Shown here: positions 32,350-41,798 of the stretch, piece by piece
How the letters are laid out: each line of letters starts with the position of its first letter
Numbering within the stretch: the first letter of the stretch is position 1
From: Roseateles_E cavernae
GTDB taxonomy: Bacteria > Pseudomonadota > Gammaproteobacteria > Burkholderiales > Burkholderiaceae_C
Direction: 5' to 3'
Length of the DNA stretch: 64,000 nucleotides
Assembly: GCF_040187885.1 (NCBI RefSeq)
Contig: NZ_JBDPLH010000003.1
Location: 558,001-622,000, forward strand
Made by a program: the position numbers and the translations under genes
Notes under the pieces: generated by a model
The model's database searches: none
Told to the model about the DNA's origin: nothing
The model's input: only the letters and a program-made list of their open reading frames with translations

Positions 32350-33237
32350 TCAGTACTGCACTTTCTTCTCGACGAAACGGAACTGCAGCACGGTCAGCGC
32401 GATCACGATGACCATCAGCACCACCGATTGCGCGGCCGAGCCGCCCAGGTCCAGGGCCTTGAAGCCGTCGTAGTAGACCTTGTAGACCAGGATGGCCGTG
32501 TCCTTGCCCGGGCCGCCGTGGGTGGCCGCGTCGACGATCGCGAAGGTGTCGAAGAAGGCGTAGACCACATTGATGACCAGCAGGAAGAAGGTAGTCGGCG
32601 AGAGCAGCGGGAACACAATGGTCCAGAAGCGCCGGGCCGGACTGGCACCGTCGATGGCGGCGGCCTCGATCAGCGATTTCGGGATCGACTGCAGCCCCGC
32701 CAGGAAGAACAGGAAGTTGTAGGAGATCTGCTTCCAGACCGCGGCGACCACGATCAGCGTCATCGCATGGTTGGAGTTCAGCAGGTGGTTCCAGTCGGTG
32801 CCGGCGGCTTGCAGCATGTAGGAGACCACGCCGAAGGAGGGCGCGAACATGAACAGCCACAGCACGCCGGCCACCGCCGGCGCCACCGCATAAGGCCAGA
32901 TCAGCAGGGTCTTGTAGGCGAAGGCGCCCTTGATCACACGGTCGGCCATCACGGCCAGCAGCAGCGCGATGGCCAGGCCGAAGCCCGCCACCAGCGCGGA
33001 GAACAGCGCGGTGATCTTGAACGAGGCCAGATAGCTCTCGTCACTGAAGAGCTGGCGGAAGTTCTGCAGCCCCACCCACTCGGTGGACATGCCGAAGGCA
33101 TCCTGCTGCTGCAGCGACTGCAGCAGCGCCTGGCCGGCCGGCCAGAAGAAGAACACGGTGATGACGATGACCTGAGGTGCCAGCAGCACCCAGGGCAGCC
33201 AGCCCGATTTGAAAAGCACGCGTTTTTCTACGGACAT
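32350..33237 (-). CDS. ugpA: sn-glycerol-3-phosphate ABC transporter permease UgpA
   Basis: A 295-residue permease with six helices and the EAA loop SLIEAAAIDGASPARRFW. The start at 33237 (MSVEKRVLFKSGW) is chosen over 33261 because GGAAGGGAC sits just upstream. It lies between ugpB and ugpE and pairs with UgpE. Confidence 0.92.
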   Translation of the reverse strand: MSVEKRVLFKSGWLPWVLLAPQVIVITVFFFWPAGQALLQSLQQQDAFGMSTEWVGLQNFRQLFSDESYLASFKITALFSALVAGFGLAIALLLAVMADRVIKGAFAYKTLLIWPYAVAPAVAGVLWLFMFAPSFGVVSYMLQAAGTDWNHLLNSNHAMTLIVVAAVWKQISYNFLFFLAGLQSIPKSLIEAAAIDGASPARRFWTIVFPLLSPTTFFLLVINVVYAFFDTFAIVDAATHGGPGKDTAILVYKVYYDGFKALDLGGSAAQSVVLMVIVIALTVLQFRFVEKKVQY

Positions 33238-33318
33238 GATGTCCCTTCCCAAAAGCATCAACCCGCCGCCCCGGTTTCCCAGGGCGGCGGGTTCTATCGA
33301 TCATTCAAAGCGAGGAGC

Positions 33319-34626
33319 TTAGCCCTTGTTGGCCTTCTCGAAACGCTCCAGCTGTTCGTTGCCGCGTTTGATCGCGGCGTCGATGCCTTCCTTGGCGCTC
33401 TTCTTGCCCCCCCAGACCTGTTCCATTTCCTCGTCGATGATGGTGCGGATCTGGACGAAATTGCCCAGGCGCACGCCGCGCGACTTGTCGGTGGTCTTGC
33501 GGATCATCTGCACCACGGCCACCTCGGTGCCCGGGTTTTCCTTGTAGAAGCCCGACTTCTCGGTGGCGTTGTAGGCCTCCTTGGTCACCGGCAGATAGCC
33601 GGTGCGCTTGTGGCTGTCGGCCGCCACATCGGTGCGGGCCAGATAGCTGAAGAAGGCGGCCACGCCCTTGTACTCGGGCGCCTTCTTGCCCGACATCACC
33701 CACAGGCTGGCGCCGCCGATCACGGTGTTCTGCGGTGCGCCGGTCACATCGGGGTAGTAGGGCAGCGGCGAGATGCCGAAGCCGAACTTGGCATTGCGCT
33801 TCACATTGGCATACAGGCCCGAGGAGCCGGTGGTCATCGCGCACTCACCCGAGACATAGGTGGCGTCGGCCGCATTGCCGCGGCCCTTGTAGACGAACAG
33901 GCCCTGCTTGGACATGTTCGCCAGGTTCTCGATATGGCGCACATGCAGCGGGGTGCTGAAGTTCAGTCGCGTGTCCAGGCCGCCGAAGCCGTTGTTCTTG
34001 CTGGCGAATTCGACGTTGTGCCAGGCCGAGAAGCTCTCGAACTGGGTCCAGCTGACCCAGCTGGTCGTGAACGGGCACTTGTGGCCGCTGGCCTTGAGCT
34101 TGGCGGCGGCCAGTGCCACCTCGGGCCAGGTGGCGGGCGCCTTGTTCGGGTCCAGGCCGGCGGCCTTGAAGGCGTCCTTGTTGTAGTGGAACACCGTGGT
34201 CGAGCTGTTGAAGGGGAAGCTCAGCATCTGGCCGTTGGGGGCCGTGTAGTAGCCGGCCACGGCGGGCACATAGGCGCTCGGGTCGAACTTGGCGCCGGCG
34301 TTCTTCATCACCTCGCCCACCGGCACGATGGCGCCCTTGCTGGCCATCATCGTGGCCGTGCCGACCTCGAAGACCTGCAGGATGTGCGGCGCATTGCCGG
34401 CGCGGAAGGCGGCGATCGCGGCCGTCATCGACTCGTCATAACTGCCCTTGAAGGTGGGCACGATCTTGTAATCTTTCTGGCTGGCGTTGAAATCCTTGGC
34501 CAGATCATTGACCCATTCACCCAGGGCGCCGCCCATGGAATGCCACCACTGGACTTCGGTCTGTGCTTGCGCACCGGTGGCAAGGCCGGCGGCCAGCAGC
34601 GCGGCGACGAGGTGTTGTGCTTTCAT
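33319..34626 (-). CDS. ugpB: sn-glycerol-3-phosphate-binding periplasmic protein UgpB
   Basis: A 435-residue extracellular solute-binding protein of family 1. The signal peptide MKAQHLVAALLAAGLATGAQA ends near residue 21, and the mature protein starts QTEVQWWHSMGGALGEWV, the typical UgpB N-terminus. It captures glycerol-3-phosphate and glycerophosphodiesters for UgpAEC. It is the first gene of the operon. Upstream repeats at 34660-34729 may regulate it, and Pho control would be expected for this system. Confidence 0.93.
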   Translation of the reverse strand: MKAQHLVAALLAAGLATGAQAQTEVQWWHSMGGALGEWVNDLAKDFNASQKDYKIVPTFKGSYDESMTAAIAAFRAGNAPHILQVFEVGTATMMASKGAIVPVGEVMKNAGAKFDPSAYVPAVAGYYTAPNGQMLSFPFNSSTTVFHYNKDAFKAAGLDPNKAPATWPEVALAAAKLKASGHKCPFTTSWVSWTQFESFSAWHNVEFASKNNGFGGLDTRLNFSTPLHVRHIENLANMSKQGLFVYKGRGNAADATYVSGECAMTTGSSGLYANVKRNAKFGFGISPLPYYPDVTGAPQNTVIGGASLWVMSGKKAPEYKGVAAFFSYLARTDVAADSHKRTGYLPVTKEAYNATEKSGFYKENPGTEVAVVQMIRKTTDKSRGVRLGNFVQIRTIIDEEMEQVWGGKKSAKEGIDAAIKRGNEQLERFEKANKG

Positions 34627-34659
34627 TGTCTTGGATGCTCCGTTATTCGACAGGGCTGG

Positions 34660-34729
34660 TGTGGATCATGTGGATCACAGCATGAGCCAACAAGCTTATG
34701 TGTCAATTGTGACATCCGTGTTGTGACAT
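34660..34729 (-). promoter_or_regulatory. Candidate promoter/operator of the ugp operon
   Basis: Two kinds of direct repeat lie upstream of ugpB: TGTGGATCA twice in tandem (34660-34668, 34669-34677) and TTGTGACAT twice (34707-34715, 34721-34729; period 14). On the minus strand the complement of 34701-34706 reads TTGACA, a perfect -35 hexamer, but the -10 is weak. Half-sites resemble TGTCA of Pho boxes, yet a canonical box has an 11-base period, so PhoB binding is uncertain here. Confidence 0.4.
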
Positions 34730-35124
34730 GGTCGCCGCGTCCGGGCAATAGGGCCTGGCCCGGGTGTGGTGCCCGATGCGCCTGAAGACGGCGTCGGCGC
34801 CATCATTTGGTGCGCCGCCATTGGCGTGCGCGCCACAGCCGCCTGTCCATACCGCCCCAAACAGGCGGGTCCGGCAAGGGCTCTCGGCCGTGCGCAGGGC
34901 GGGCATGCTGCACTGCGGTAGGATCACGGACCCGACGCGAGTGGGGTTGGCTGCCGGTGTGATGCCGGTGTGCGCACCTGATGAGGCTGCCGCCCGCATC
35001 CCCGCCAGCAGGTCACAAGCCCGGCGCGTCGATGCAGATCGAACGAGAGATTTCCAGCTTTCGCCGGGTGTTCCGCCTTGACCGGCTGCCCGGCCAACCA
35101 AGGGTGCGCAAGCGCCTGGCCGCC
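34730..35124. other. Gap between divergent ugp operon and giant oxidoreductase gene
   Basis: 395 bases lie between the ugp promoter area and the chosen start of the next gene. The frame of the oxidoreductase stays open back to 34981, with ATGs at 34981 and 35032, so part could be coding if an earlier start is used. Nothing else recognisable was seen. Confidence 0.4.
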
Positions 35125-38100
35125 ATGAATGCACCGCATCCGCTGATGCCTGTCGACCCGACCCACACCGCCGCCGCCGGGCATGAGGACGCCCCGCACG
35201 CCGCCCGGCTGCGCGAGATTCCCTATAACTACACCTCCTTCTCCGACCGCGAAATCGTCATCCGCCTGCTGGGCGCGCGCGCCTGGGAGCTGCTGAACAA
35301 GCTGCGCGAGGAGCGCCGCACCGGCCGCTCGGCCCGGATGCTGTACGAGGTGCTGGGCGATATCTGGGTGGTGCAGCGCAACCCCTATCTGCAGGACGAT
35401 CTGCTGGACAACCCGAAGCGCCGGGGCCAGTTGATCGAAGCGCTGAACCACCGGCTGCATGAGGTCGAGAAGCGCCGCGACCCGGCCAGCGACCCACAGC
35501 GCGACGCCTCGGTGGGCGAGCTGCTTGCGGCCGCGCGCCGGGCGGTGCAGCAGTTCTCCAGCCAGTTCGACGAGGTGGCCGAGCTGCGCCGCCGCGCCAC
35601 CAAGCTGCTGGGCAAGCGCACCGCCAAGGACAATATCAAGTTCGACGGCCTGTCGCGCGTCTCGCATGTGACCGACGCGACCGACTGGCGGGTCGAGTAC
35701 CCCTTTGTCGTGCTGACCCCGGATACCGAGGCGGAGATGGCCCATCTGGTCAAGGGCTGCATCGAGCTGGGCCTGACCATCATCCCGCGCGGCGGCGGCA
35801 CCGGCTATACCGGCGGCGCCGTGCCGCTGGTATGGAACAGCGCGGTCATCAATACCGAGAAGCTCGAAGCGCTGCGCGGCGTCGAGGTGATGGCGCTGCC
35901 CGGCGTCGACAAGCCGGTCGCGACGATATGGAGCGAGGCCGGCGTCGTGACCCAGCGCGTGGCCGACCTGGCCGAGCTGCATGGCTATGTGTTCGCGGTC
36001 GATCCCACTTCGGCCGAAGCCAGCTGCGTTGGCGGCAATGTGGCGATGAATGCGGGCGGCAAGAAGGCCGTGCTGTGGGGCACGGCGCTGGACAATCTGG
36101 CCAGCTGGCGCATGGTGACGCCCGAGGCCAAGTGGCTGGAGGTGGTGCGGCTCAATCACAACCTCGGCAAGATCCATGATGTCGAGACGGCCAGCTTCGA
36201 GCTGCGCTATTTCGATGCGAGCGGCAAGAAGCTCGAGCGCACCGAGGTTCTCAACATCCCCGGCCGCACCTTCCGGAAGGAAGGCTTGGGCAAGGATGTC
36301 ACCGACAAGTTCCTGGCCGGCCTGCCCGGCATCCAGAAAGAGGGCTGCGATGGCCTGATCACCAGTGCCCGCTGGGTCGTGCACAAGATGCCGGCCCATG
36401 TGCGCACCGTCTGCCTGGAGTTCTTCGGCAATCCGAAGGACTGCGTGCCCTCCATCGTCGAGATCCGCGACTTGATGTTCGCCCTGTCCAAAAAGCCCGA
36501 CGGCGACACAGGGGAGGGACGGGGCCCCTCCCCCGTCCTGCTCGCGGGCCTGGAGCATCTGGACGACCGCTATCTGAAGGCGGTGGGCTACGCGACCAAG
36601 AGCAAGCGCGGCGGCCTGCCCAAGATGGTGCTGGTCGGCGACATCGTCGGCGAGGACGCCGATGCGGTGGCGCGAGCGACCAGCGAGGTTGTGCGCCTGG
36701 CCAACGGCCGCAGCGGCGAGGGCTTTGTCGCGATCAGCGCCGATGCGCGCAAGAAGTTCTGGCTGGACCGCAAGCGCACCGCCGCGATCTCCAAGCACAC
36801 CAATGCCTTCAAGGTGAACGAGGACGTCGTGATCCCCTTGCCGCGCATGGGCGAGTACACGCTGGGCATCGAGCGCATCAATATCGAGCTCTCCTTGCGC
36901 AACAAGCTGGCCCTGGTGGACGAGCTGCAGGCCTTTTTCGAGCGCGGCAATCTGCCGCTGGGCAAGACCGACGATGCCAGCGAGATCCCCAGCGCCGAGC
37001 TGCTCGGCGACCGCGTCGCGCAGGCGCTGAGCCTGCTGGCCGAGGTGCGGGCGCAGTGGCAGCAGTGGATGCAGGAGCTGGATATAGCCCGAGGCGAGGA
37101 ACGCAGCTTCTTCGACCAGCTGCAGGACCACAGCCTGCGGGCCTCGTGGAAGACCCAGATCTTCAAGCCGCTGCAGGACATCTTCAGCGGCGGCGCCTTC
37201 GCGCAGATCCTGGACGAGTGCAAGCGCATCCACAAGGAAGTGCTGCGCGGCCGCGTCTGGGTGGCCCTGCATATGCATGCCGGCGACGGCAATGTGCACA
37301 CCAATATCCCGGTCAACTCCGACAACTACCAGATGCTGCAGACGGCGCACGAAGCCGTCGCCCGCATCATGAAGCTGGCACGCAGCCTGGACGGCGTGAT
37401 CTCGGGCGAGCACGGCATCGGCATCACCAAGCTGGAGTTCCTCAGCGATGCCGAGCTGGCGCCTTTTGCCGACTACAAGGCAAGGATTGACCCCGAGGGC
37501 CGCTTCAACAAGGGCAAGCTCTTGCGCCTGGGCGGCCCCGAGTCGCTGACCACCTATGCCGATCTGACCAATGCCTACACCCCGAGCTTCGGGCTGATGG
37601 GGCATGAGTCGCTGATCATGCAGCAGAGCGATATCGGTGCGATCGCCGACAGCGTCAAGGACTGCCTGCGCTGCGGCAAATGCAAGCCGGTCTGCGCCAC
37701 CCATGTGCCGCGCGCCAATCTGCTCTACAGCCCGCGCAACAAGATCCTGGCGACCTCGCTGCTGGTTGAGGCCTTCCTCTACGAGGAGCAGACCCGCCGC
37801 GGCGTCTCGATCAAGCATTGGCAGGAGTTCGAGGACGTGGCCGACCACTGCACGGTCTGCCACAAATGCGCGAATCCCTGCCCGGTCAAGATCGACTTCG
37901 GCGACGTGACGATGAATATGCGCAACCTGCTGCGCAAGATGGGTCAGAAGAGCTGGCGCCCCGGCAATGCCGCCGCGATGCTGATGCTCAACGCCACCAA
38001 TCCCGAGACCATCAAGCTGGCCCGCAGCGCGATGGTGGGCGTGGGCTTCAAGGCCCAGCGCCTGGCCCACGACCTGCTGAAGACCTTTGCGAAGAAACAG

Positions 38101-39075
38101 ACCGCCGCGCCGCGCGCGACCCTGGGCGCCGCGCCGATCAAGGAGCAGGTGATCCACTTCATCAACAAGAAGCTGCCGGGCGGCCTGCCGAAGAAGACCG
38201 CGCGCGCCTTGCTGGACATCGAGGACAAGGACTACGTCCCCATCATCCGCAACCCCAAGGCGACGACGGCCGAGACCGAGGCGGTGTTCTATTTCCCGGG
38301 CTGCGGCTCGGAGCGGCTGTTCAGCCAGGTCGGCCTGGCGACCCAGGCCATGCTCTGGCATGCCGGGGTGCAGACCGTGCTGCCGCCAGGCTATCTGTGC
38401 TGCGGCTATCCGCAGCGCGGCTCGGGCCAGTTCGACAAGGCCGAGAAGATCATCACCGACAACCGCGTGCTGTTCCACCGCGTCGCCAACACGCTGAACT
38501 ACCTGGACATCAAGACCGTGGTGGTCAGCTGCGGCACCTGCTACGACCAGCTGCAGGGCTACAAGTTCGAGGACATCTTCCCGGGCTGCCGCATCATCGA
38601 CATCCACGAATACCTGCTGGAGAAGGGCATCACGCTCGACAGCAAGCAGGCCTTCCTGTACCACGACCCCTGCCACAGCCCGATGAAGCTGCAGGACCCG
38701 ATGAAGACGGTCAAGGCCCTGGTCGGCGCCGAGGTGGTCAAGAGCGAGCGCTGCTGCGGCGAGAGCGGCACGCTGGGCGTGACCCGCCCCGACATCTCGA
38801 CCCAGATCCGCTTCCGCAAGGAGGAGGAGCTGCGCAAGACCGAGACCCAGCTGCGCGAGAGCGGCAAGGTCGCGGCCGCCGAGAACCTGAAGATCCTGAC
38901 TTCCTGCCCGAGCTGCCTTCAAGGCCTCTCACGCTATGGCGGCGATCTGCAGAACGGCCTGCTGGAGGCCGACTACATCGTCGTCGAGATGGCCAATCAG
39001 ATCCTCGGCAAGGACTGGATGCCGGAGTACGTGGCCAAGGCCAACGCCGGCGGCATCGAGCGCGTGCTCGTGTGA
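35125..39075 (+). CDS. Giant FAD/FMN-binding and iron-sulfur oxidoreductase (DUF3683)
   Basis: A 1316-residue cytoplasmic oxidoreductase of a betaproteobacterial family. Order: a DUF3683 N-terminus (REIPYNYTSFSDREIVIRLLG, about 30-170); a PCMH-type FAD domain (about 190-370; IIPRGGGTGYTGGAVPL) like D-lactate or D-2-hydroxyglutarate dehydrogenases; a FAD-oxidase C-terminal region ending at HAGDGNVHTN and GEHGIGITK; two 4Fe-4S motifs starting at Cys847 (CLRCGKCKPVC) and Cys909 (CTVCHKCANPCP); and two CCG-type modules (CysCys 1092-1093 and 1210-1211). It thus combines GlcD-like and GlcF-like parts in one chain. The start at 35125 (MNAPHPLM) fits, from memory, family N-termini. The 2-hydroxyacid substrate is unknown. 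Confidence 0.9.
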   Translation: MNAPHPLMPVDPTHTAAAGHEDAPHAARLREIPYNYTSFSDREIVIRLLGARAWELLNKLREERRTGRSARMLYEVLGDIWVVQRNPYLQDDLLDNPKRRGQLIEALNHRLHEVEKRRDPASDPQRDASVGELLAAARRAVQQFSSQFDEVAELRRRATKLLGKRTAKDNIKFDGLSRVSHVTDATDWRVEYPFVVLTPDTEAEMAHLVKGCIELGLTIIPRGGGTGYTGGAVPLVWNSAVINTEKLEALRGVEVMALPGVDKPVATIWSEAGVVTQRVADLAELHGYVFAVDPTSAEASCVGGNVAMNAGGKKAVLWGTALDNLASWRMVTPEAKWLEVVRLNHNLGKIHDVETASFELRYFDASGKKLERTEVLNIPGRTFRKEGLGKDVTDKFLAGLPGIQKEGCDGLITSARWVVHKMPAHVRTVCLEFFGNPKDCVPSIVEIRDLMFALSKKPDGDTGEGRGPSPVLLAGLEHLDDRYLKAVGYATKSKRGGLPKMVLVGDIVGEDADAVARATSEVVRLANGRSGEGFVAISADARKKFWLDRKRTAAISKHTNAFKVNEDVVIPLPRMGEYTLGIERINIELSLRNKLALVDELQAFFERGNLPLGKTDDASEIPSAELLGDRVAQALSLLAEVRAQWQQWMQELDIARGEERSFFDQLQDHSLRASWKTQIFKPLQDIFSGGAFAQILDECKRIHKEVLRGRVWVALHMHAGDGNVHTNIPVNSDNYQMLQTAHEAVARIMKLARSLDGVISGEHGIGITKLEFLSDAELAPFADYKARIDPEGRFNKGKLLRLGGPESLTTYADLTNAYTPSFGLMGHESLIMQQSDIGAIADSVKDCLRCGKCKPVCATHVPRANLLYSPRNKILATSLLVEAFLYEEQTRRGVSIKHWQEFEDVADHCTVCHKCANPCPVKIDFGDVTMNMRNLLRKMGQKSWRPGNAAAMLMLNATNPETIKLARSAMVGVGFKAQRLAHDLLKTFAKKQTAAPRATLGAAPIKEQVIHFINKKLPGGLPKKTARALLDIEDKDYVPIIRNPKATTAETEAVFYFPGCGSERLFSQVGLATQAMLWHAGVQTVLPPGYLCCGYPQRGSGQFDKAEKIITDNRVLFHRVANTLNYLDIKTVVVSCGTCYDQLQGYKFEDIFPGCRIIDIHEYLLEKGITLDSKQAFLYHDPCHSPMKLQDPMKTVKALVGAEVVKSERCCGESGTLGVTRPDISTQIRFRKEEELRKTETQLRESGKVAAAENLKILTSCPSCLQGLSRYGGDLQNGLLEADYIVVEMANQILGKDWMPEYVAKANAGGIERVLV

Positions 39076-39087
39076 GCGGGCAGCAGC

Positions 39088-41034
39088 TCAGACGCGAAAA
39101 CGTCCGACCTGCTGCACCAGCTTGTCGGCCTGCTCCTGCAGGCTCTCGGCGGCGGCCGTGCTCTGCTCCACCAGGGCCGCGTTCTGCTGCGTGCCCTGAT
39201 CCAGGTCGGCCACGGCGGCATTGATCTGGCCCACGCCTATGGCCTGCTCGCGGGCGGCGGTCGAGATCTCGCCGATGATGCCGGCCACGCGCTTGACGCT
39301 GCCCAGGATCTCCTGCATCGCCGTGCCGGCCTCGCCGACCAGGCGGGCACCGGACTCGACCTTCTCTGAGCTGCTGCTGATCAGGCTGCGGATCTGCTTG
39401 GCCGCCTCGGCGCTGCGCTGCGCCAGCACCCGCACCTCGCTGGCCACCACCGCGAAGCCGCGCCCCTGCTCGCCGGCGCGGGCCGCCTCGACGGCGGCGT
39501 TCAGCGCCAGGATATTGGTCTGGAAGGCGATCGAGTCGATGGTGCCGGTGATCTCGGCGATCTGGGCGCTGGCGCCGCGGATCTGCTCCATGGTCTGCAC
39601 CACCTGCGCCACCACCTGCCCGCCATGCTCGGCCGCCTGGTCGGACGCGCCGACGAACTGATGCGCCTGCTCGGCGGCGGCCGCCGTTTGGCTCATCGAG
39701 CCGGACAGCTCTTCCATCGCGCCGGCCGTCTCCTGCAGGCGGCTGGCCGACTGCTCGGTGCGCTGCGACAGGTCGCGGCTGCCGGCCGCCACCTCGGCGC
39801 TGGCCAGACCGATCTGGTCGCTGGCGCGCGAAACCTCGGCAATCGTGCCCGCGAGCTGCTGGCGCATGGTTTCCACGCCGGTCGCCAGCGCGCCGATATC
39901 GTCCCGGCGCGCGACGCCGACCGGCTGGGTCAGATCACCATCGGCAATCGCCTGCACCGCGCCGTTCAGCGCTTCCAGCGGCTGGCCCACCCAGCGGCGC
40001 AGCAGCGCGGTGATGCCCAGGCCCAGCACCAGCACGGCCAGCATCATCAGGCCCCACAAGGCCTGCAGCGAGCGGTAGTGCGCGGCCAGCGCGGTCGATT
40101 GCGAGGCCTCGGCCACCACCCACCAGCCGGTGCCCTCGCTGCGCTGCGCGACCGCGAAGGCGTCGTCGTGCTTGTCGTTGTACAGGGCCGGGGCCTCGCT
40201 GAGCAGGCCCTTGGGCGCCTCGGCCAGCGCCTTCAGCAGGCCCTCGGCACCACCCGGTAGCAGCTCGGCCAGCTTCTTGCCTTGGGCGCTCGGATGGGCG
40301 CGCAGATAGGCGTCGGCGGCCGACTTGGCCGGGTCGATGATGTAGAGGCCGCCGCTCTCGTAGAGCTTCACGGCCTGGGCCATCGCCACCAGCTCCTGCT
40401 GCAGGCCGCGCATATCGAAGCCGACGAAGAGGATGCCGACCACCTGGCCCTGGGCGTCCTTGATGGCCTGGTAGCGGGTCATGAAGGGCACACCGAACAG
40501 CGTGGCCGGGCCCACATAGCTGCCGCCGGCCATCATCTTGGCGAAGGCCGGATGCTGGCTGTCCAGCAGCGTGCCCATCGCGCGCGAGCCGTCCTGCTTG
40601 GTCAGCGAGGTGGTGACGCGCATGAAGTCCTCGCCCTTGCGCGCGAAGATGGTGGCCACGCCACCGGTCTTGGCGCTGAAGCGATCCACCAGGCCCAGCT
40701 CGCCGGCCAGGGCCTGGCCGTCGTGCGTCAGCTCGGCCTCGCCCTGCAGCGCGAAGCTGCCGGTCAGCTCGGCGGCCAGCACCGCGTAGAGCCGGTCGGC
40801 GGACTGGCGGGCGGTGCGGTCCAGTGCATCGGCCACCCGCGCGACGGCGGCGGCCTCGCTGGTCATGTAGTCGACGCTGCGCTGGCGCGCCTGCTCGGTC
40901 AGCAGCCAGGAGATCAGCGCGCAGATGGCGATCAGCAGGGCGGCAATGCCCAGGCAGCTGATCAGCGAGACGCGGCGCGCCACGCTGGCGTAGCCCAGGG
41001 TCGATGCACGGGGGTCGGAGTTGTCGATTCTCAT
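39088..41034 (-). CDS. Methyl-accepting chemotaxis protein with periplasmic Cache domain
   Basis: A 648-residue chemoreceptor. It has one transmembrane helix near residues 20-45, a large periplasmic Cache-type sensor (about 50-300; VATIFARKGEDFMRVTTSL, PFMTRYQAIKDAQGQVVGILFVG), a second helix near 320, a HAMP segment (LNGAVQAIADGDLTQPV) and a signalling domain with the conserved tip IDSIAFQTNILALNAAVEAA. The MRIDNSD start at 41034 is preferred because GAAGAG lies upstream. No CheW-binding pentapeptide or methylation sites were examined in detail. The ligand is unknown. It is convergent with the giant oxidoreductase gene. Confidence 0.93.
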   Translation of the reverse strand: MRIDNSDPRASTLGYASVARRVSLISCLGIAALLIAICALISWLLTEQARQRSVDYMTSEAAAVARVADALDRTARQSADRLYAVLAAELTGSFALQGEAELTHDGQALAGELGLVDRFSAKTGGVATIFARKGEDFMRVTTSLTKQDGSRAMGTLLDSQHPAFAKMMAGGSYVGPATLFGVPFMTRYQAIKDAQGQVVGILFVGFDMRGLQQELVAMAQAVKLYESGGLYIIDPAKSAADAYLRAHPSAQGKKLAELLPGGAEGLLKALAEAPKGLLSEAPALYNDKHDDAFAVAQRSEGTGWWVVAEASQSTALAAHYRSLQALWGLMMLAVLVLGLGITALLRRWVGQPLEALNGAVQAIADGDLTQPVGVARRDDIGALATGVETMRQQLAGTIAEVSRASDQIGLASAEVAAGSRDLSQRTEQSASRLQETAGAMEELSGSMSQTAAAAEQAHQFVGASDQAAEHGGQVVAQVVQTMEQIRGASAQIAEITGTIDSIAFQTNILALNAAVEAARAGEQGRGFAVVASEVRVLAQRSAEAAKQIRSLISSSSEKVESGARLVGEAGTAMQEILGSVKRVAGIIGEISTAAREQAIGVGQINAAVADLDQGTQQNAALVEQSTAAAESLQEQADKLVQQVGRFRV

Positions 41035-41199
41035 GATGCTCTTCGGTGGCGAGCCAGGCATTGCGATGCGCACGCGCGGCTCTCGCTGCAGCCGGGTGGG
41101 CTCAGCGGGGTCTATGCATGGGGATCGGTGCTATGCCGCAGAGCGAGCCCGGAGGGCGTGCTCGCCTTGTCTATGCGGCTGGCGCTGGTGCTTGGAAGA

Positions 41200-41274
41200 G
41201 AGGCGCGGTCCGCGCCTCGCACTCGCCCGATCGGGCAAGGGCGCAATGTACGGTAATCGCCCCCTCACGGGGGC
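41200..41274. terminator. Cluster of three strong hairpins
   Basis: Three palindromes in 75 bases: GAGGCGCGGTCCGCGCCTC (41200-41218), GCCCGATCGGGC (41225-41236) and GCCCCCTCACGGGGGC (41259-41274). They lie in the 335-base gap downstream of the minus-strand secreted-protein gene and upstream of the chemoreceptor gene. No T-run follows in either direction, so intrinsic termination is possible but not typical. Nothing else was recognised in 41035-41369. Confidence 0.5.
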
Positions 41275-41369
41275 GCGGAGCTGTCAGAAACCCAGCAATT
41301 GCGGCTTGATCTCGATCAATCCGTGACAAAGTTGGCCGCGCTGTCTGTCGCGCCGCCGGCGTTGCGCTG

Positions 41370-41798
41370 TCAGTTTTCCTGCAGCGCCACGCGATAGCTG
41401 CCGTCTTCGTCTTTCGGCGCCACGAAGCTGATCTCGAAGCTGTAGAGCTGGCCGTCCGTGGCCTGCTTGGTGCACTGCATGCCGCTGACCGCGCGGCGCA
41501 CGGCCATGCGGTAGGCCAACGGCCCGCCCTGCGACTTGACCTCGGTGGTGTCCTCGCCCTGCAGGCGGAAGGAGACGCGCACCGTGGCCTCCTGCTCTTC
41601 GAGGTGCCAGGACTTTTCCAGTGCGTCTTGCAGCGTGGCGGCGACGCCGGGGCAGCTGCGGCTGACATCGCGGCGCACCGGCTCGCCTTGCTTGCCGCTG
41701 ACTTCGACGCGCTTGAGCCCCTCGGGTTGGGCTTGGGCCAGGCCGGCGAGCAGAACCAGTGCGGTGGCGCTCAGTGTGCGGTAGAGGGTCTTGGTCAT
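41370..41798 (-). CDS. Small secreted protein of unknown function
   Basis: A 142-residue protein with a clear signal peptide (MTKTLYRTLSATALVLLAGLAQAQ, cleavage near residue 23-24). The mature part has two cysteines (SCPGV near residue 49, MQCTK near 109) that could form a disulfide, and a hydrophilic, strand-like composition (SWHLEEQEATVRVSFRL, LYSFEISFVAPKDEDGSYRVAL). It does not match a family I recognise. It is probably periplasmic and monocistronic. The upstream ribosome-binding site is AAGGAGA just before the ATG. Confidence 0.75.
   Translation of the reverse strand: MTKTLYRTLSATALVLLAGLAQAQPEGLKRVEVSGKQGEPVRRDVSRSCPGVAATLQDALEKSWHLEEQEATVRVSFRLQGEDTTEVKSQGGPLAYRMAVRRAVSGMQCTKQATDGQLYSFEISFVAPKDEDGSYRVALQEN

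Noticed and set aside
34701..34729. Pho box upstream of ugpB
   Set aside because: TGTCA half-sites are present, but the repeat period is 14 bases rather than 11, so it is recorded only as an uncertain operator.
34924..38922. Minus-strand open frame of about 1330 codons
   Set aside because: Antisense shadow of the giant oxidoreductase gene, whose domains and cysteine motifs are clear on the + strand.
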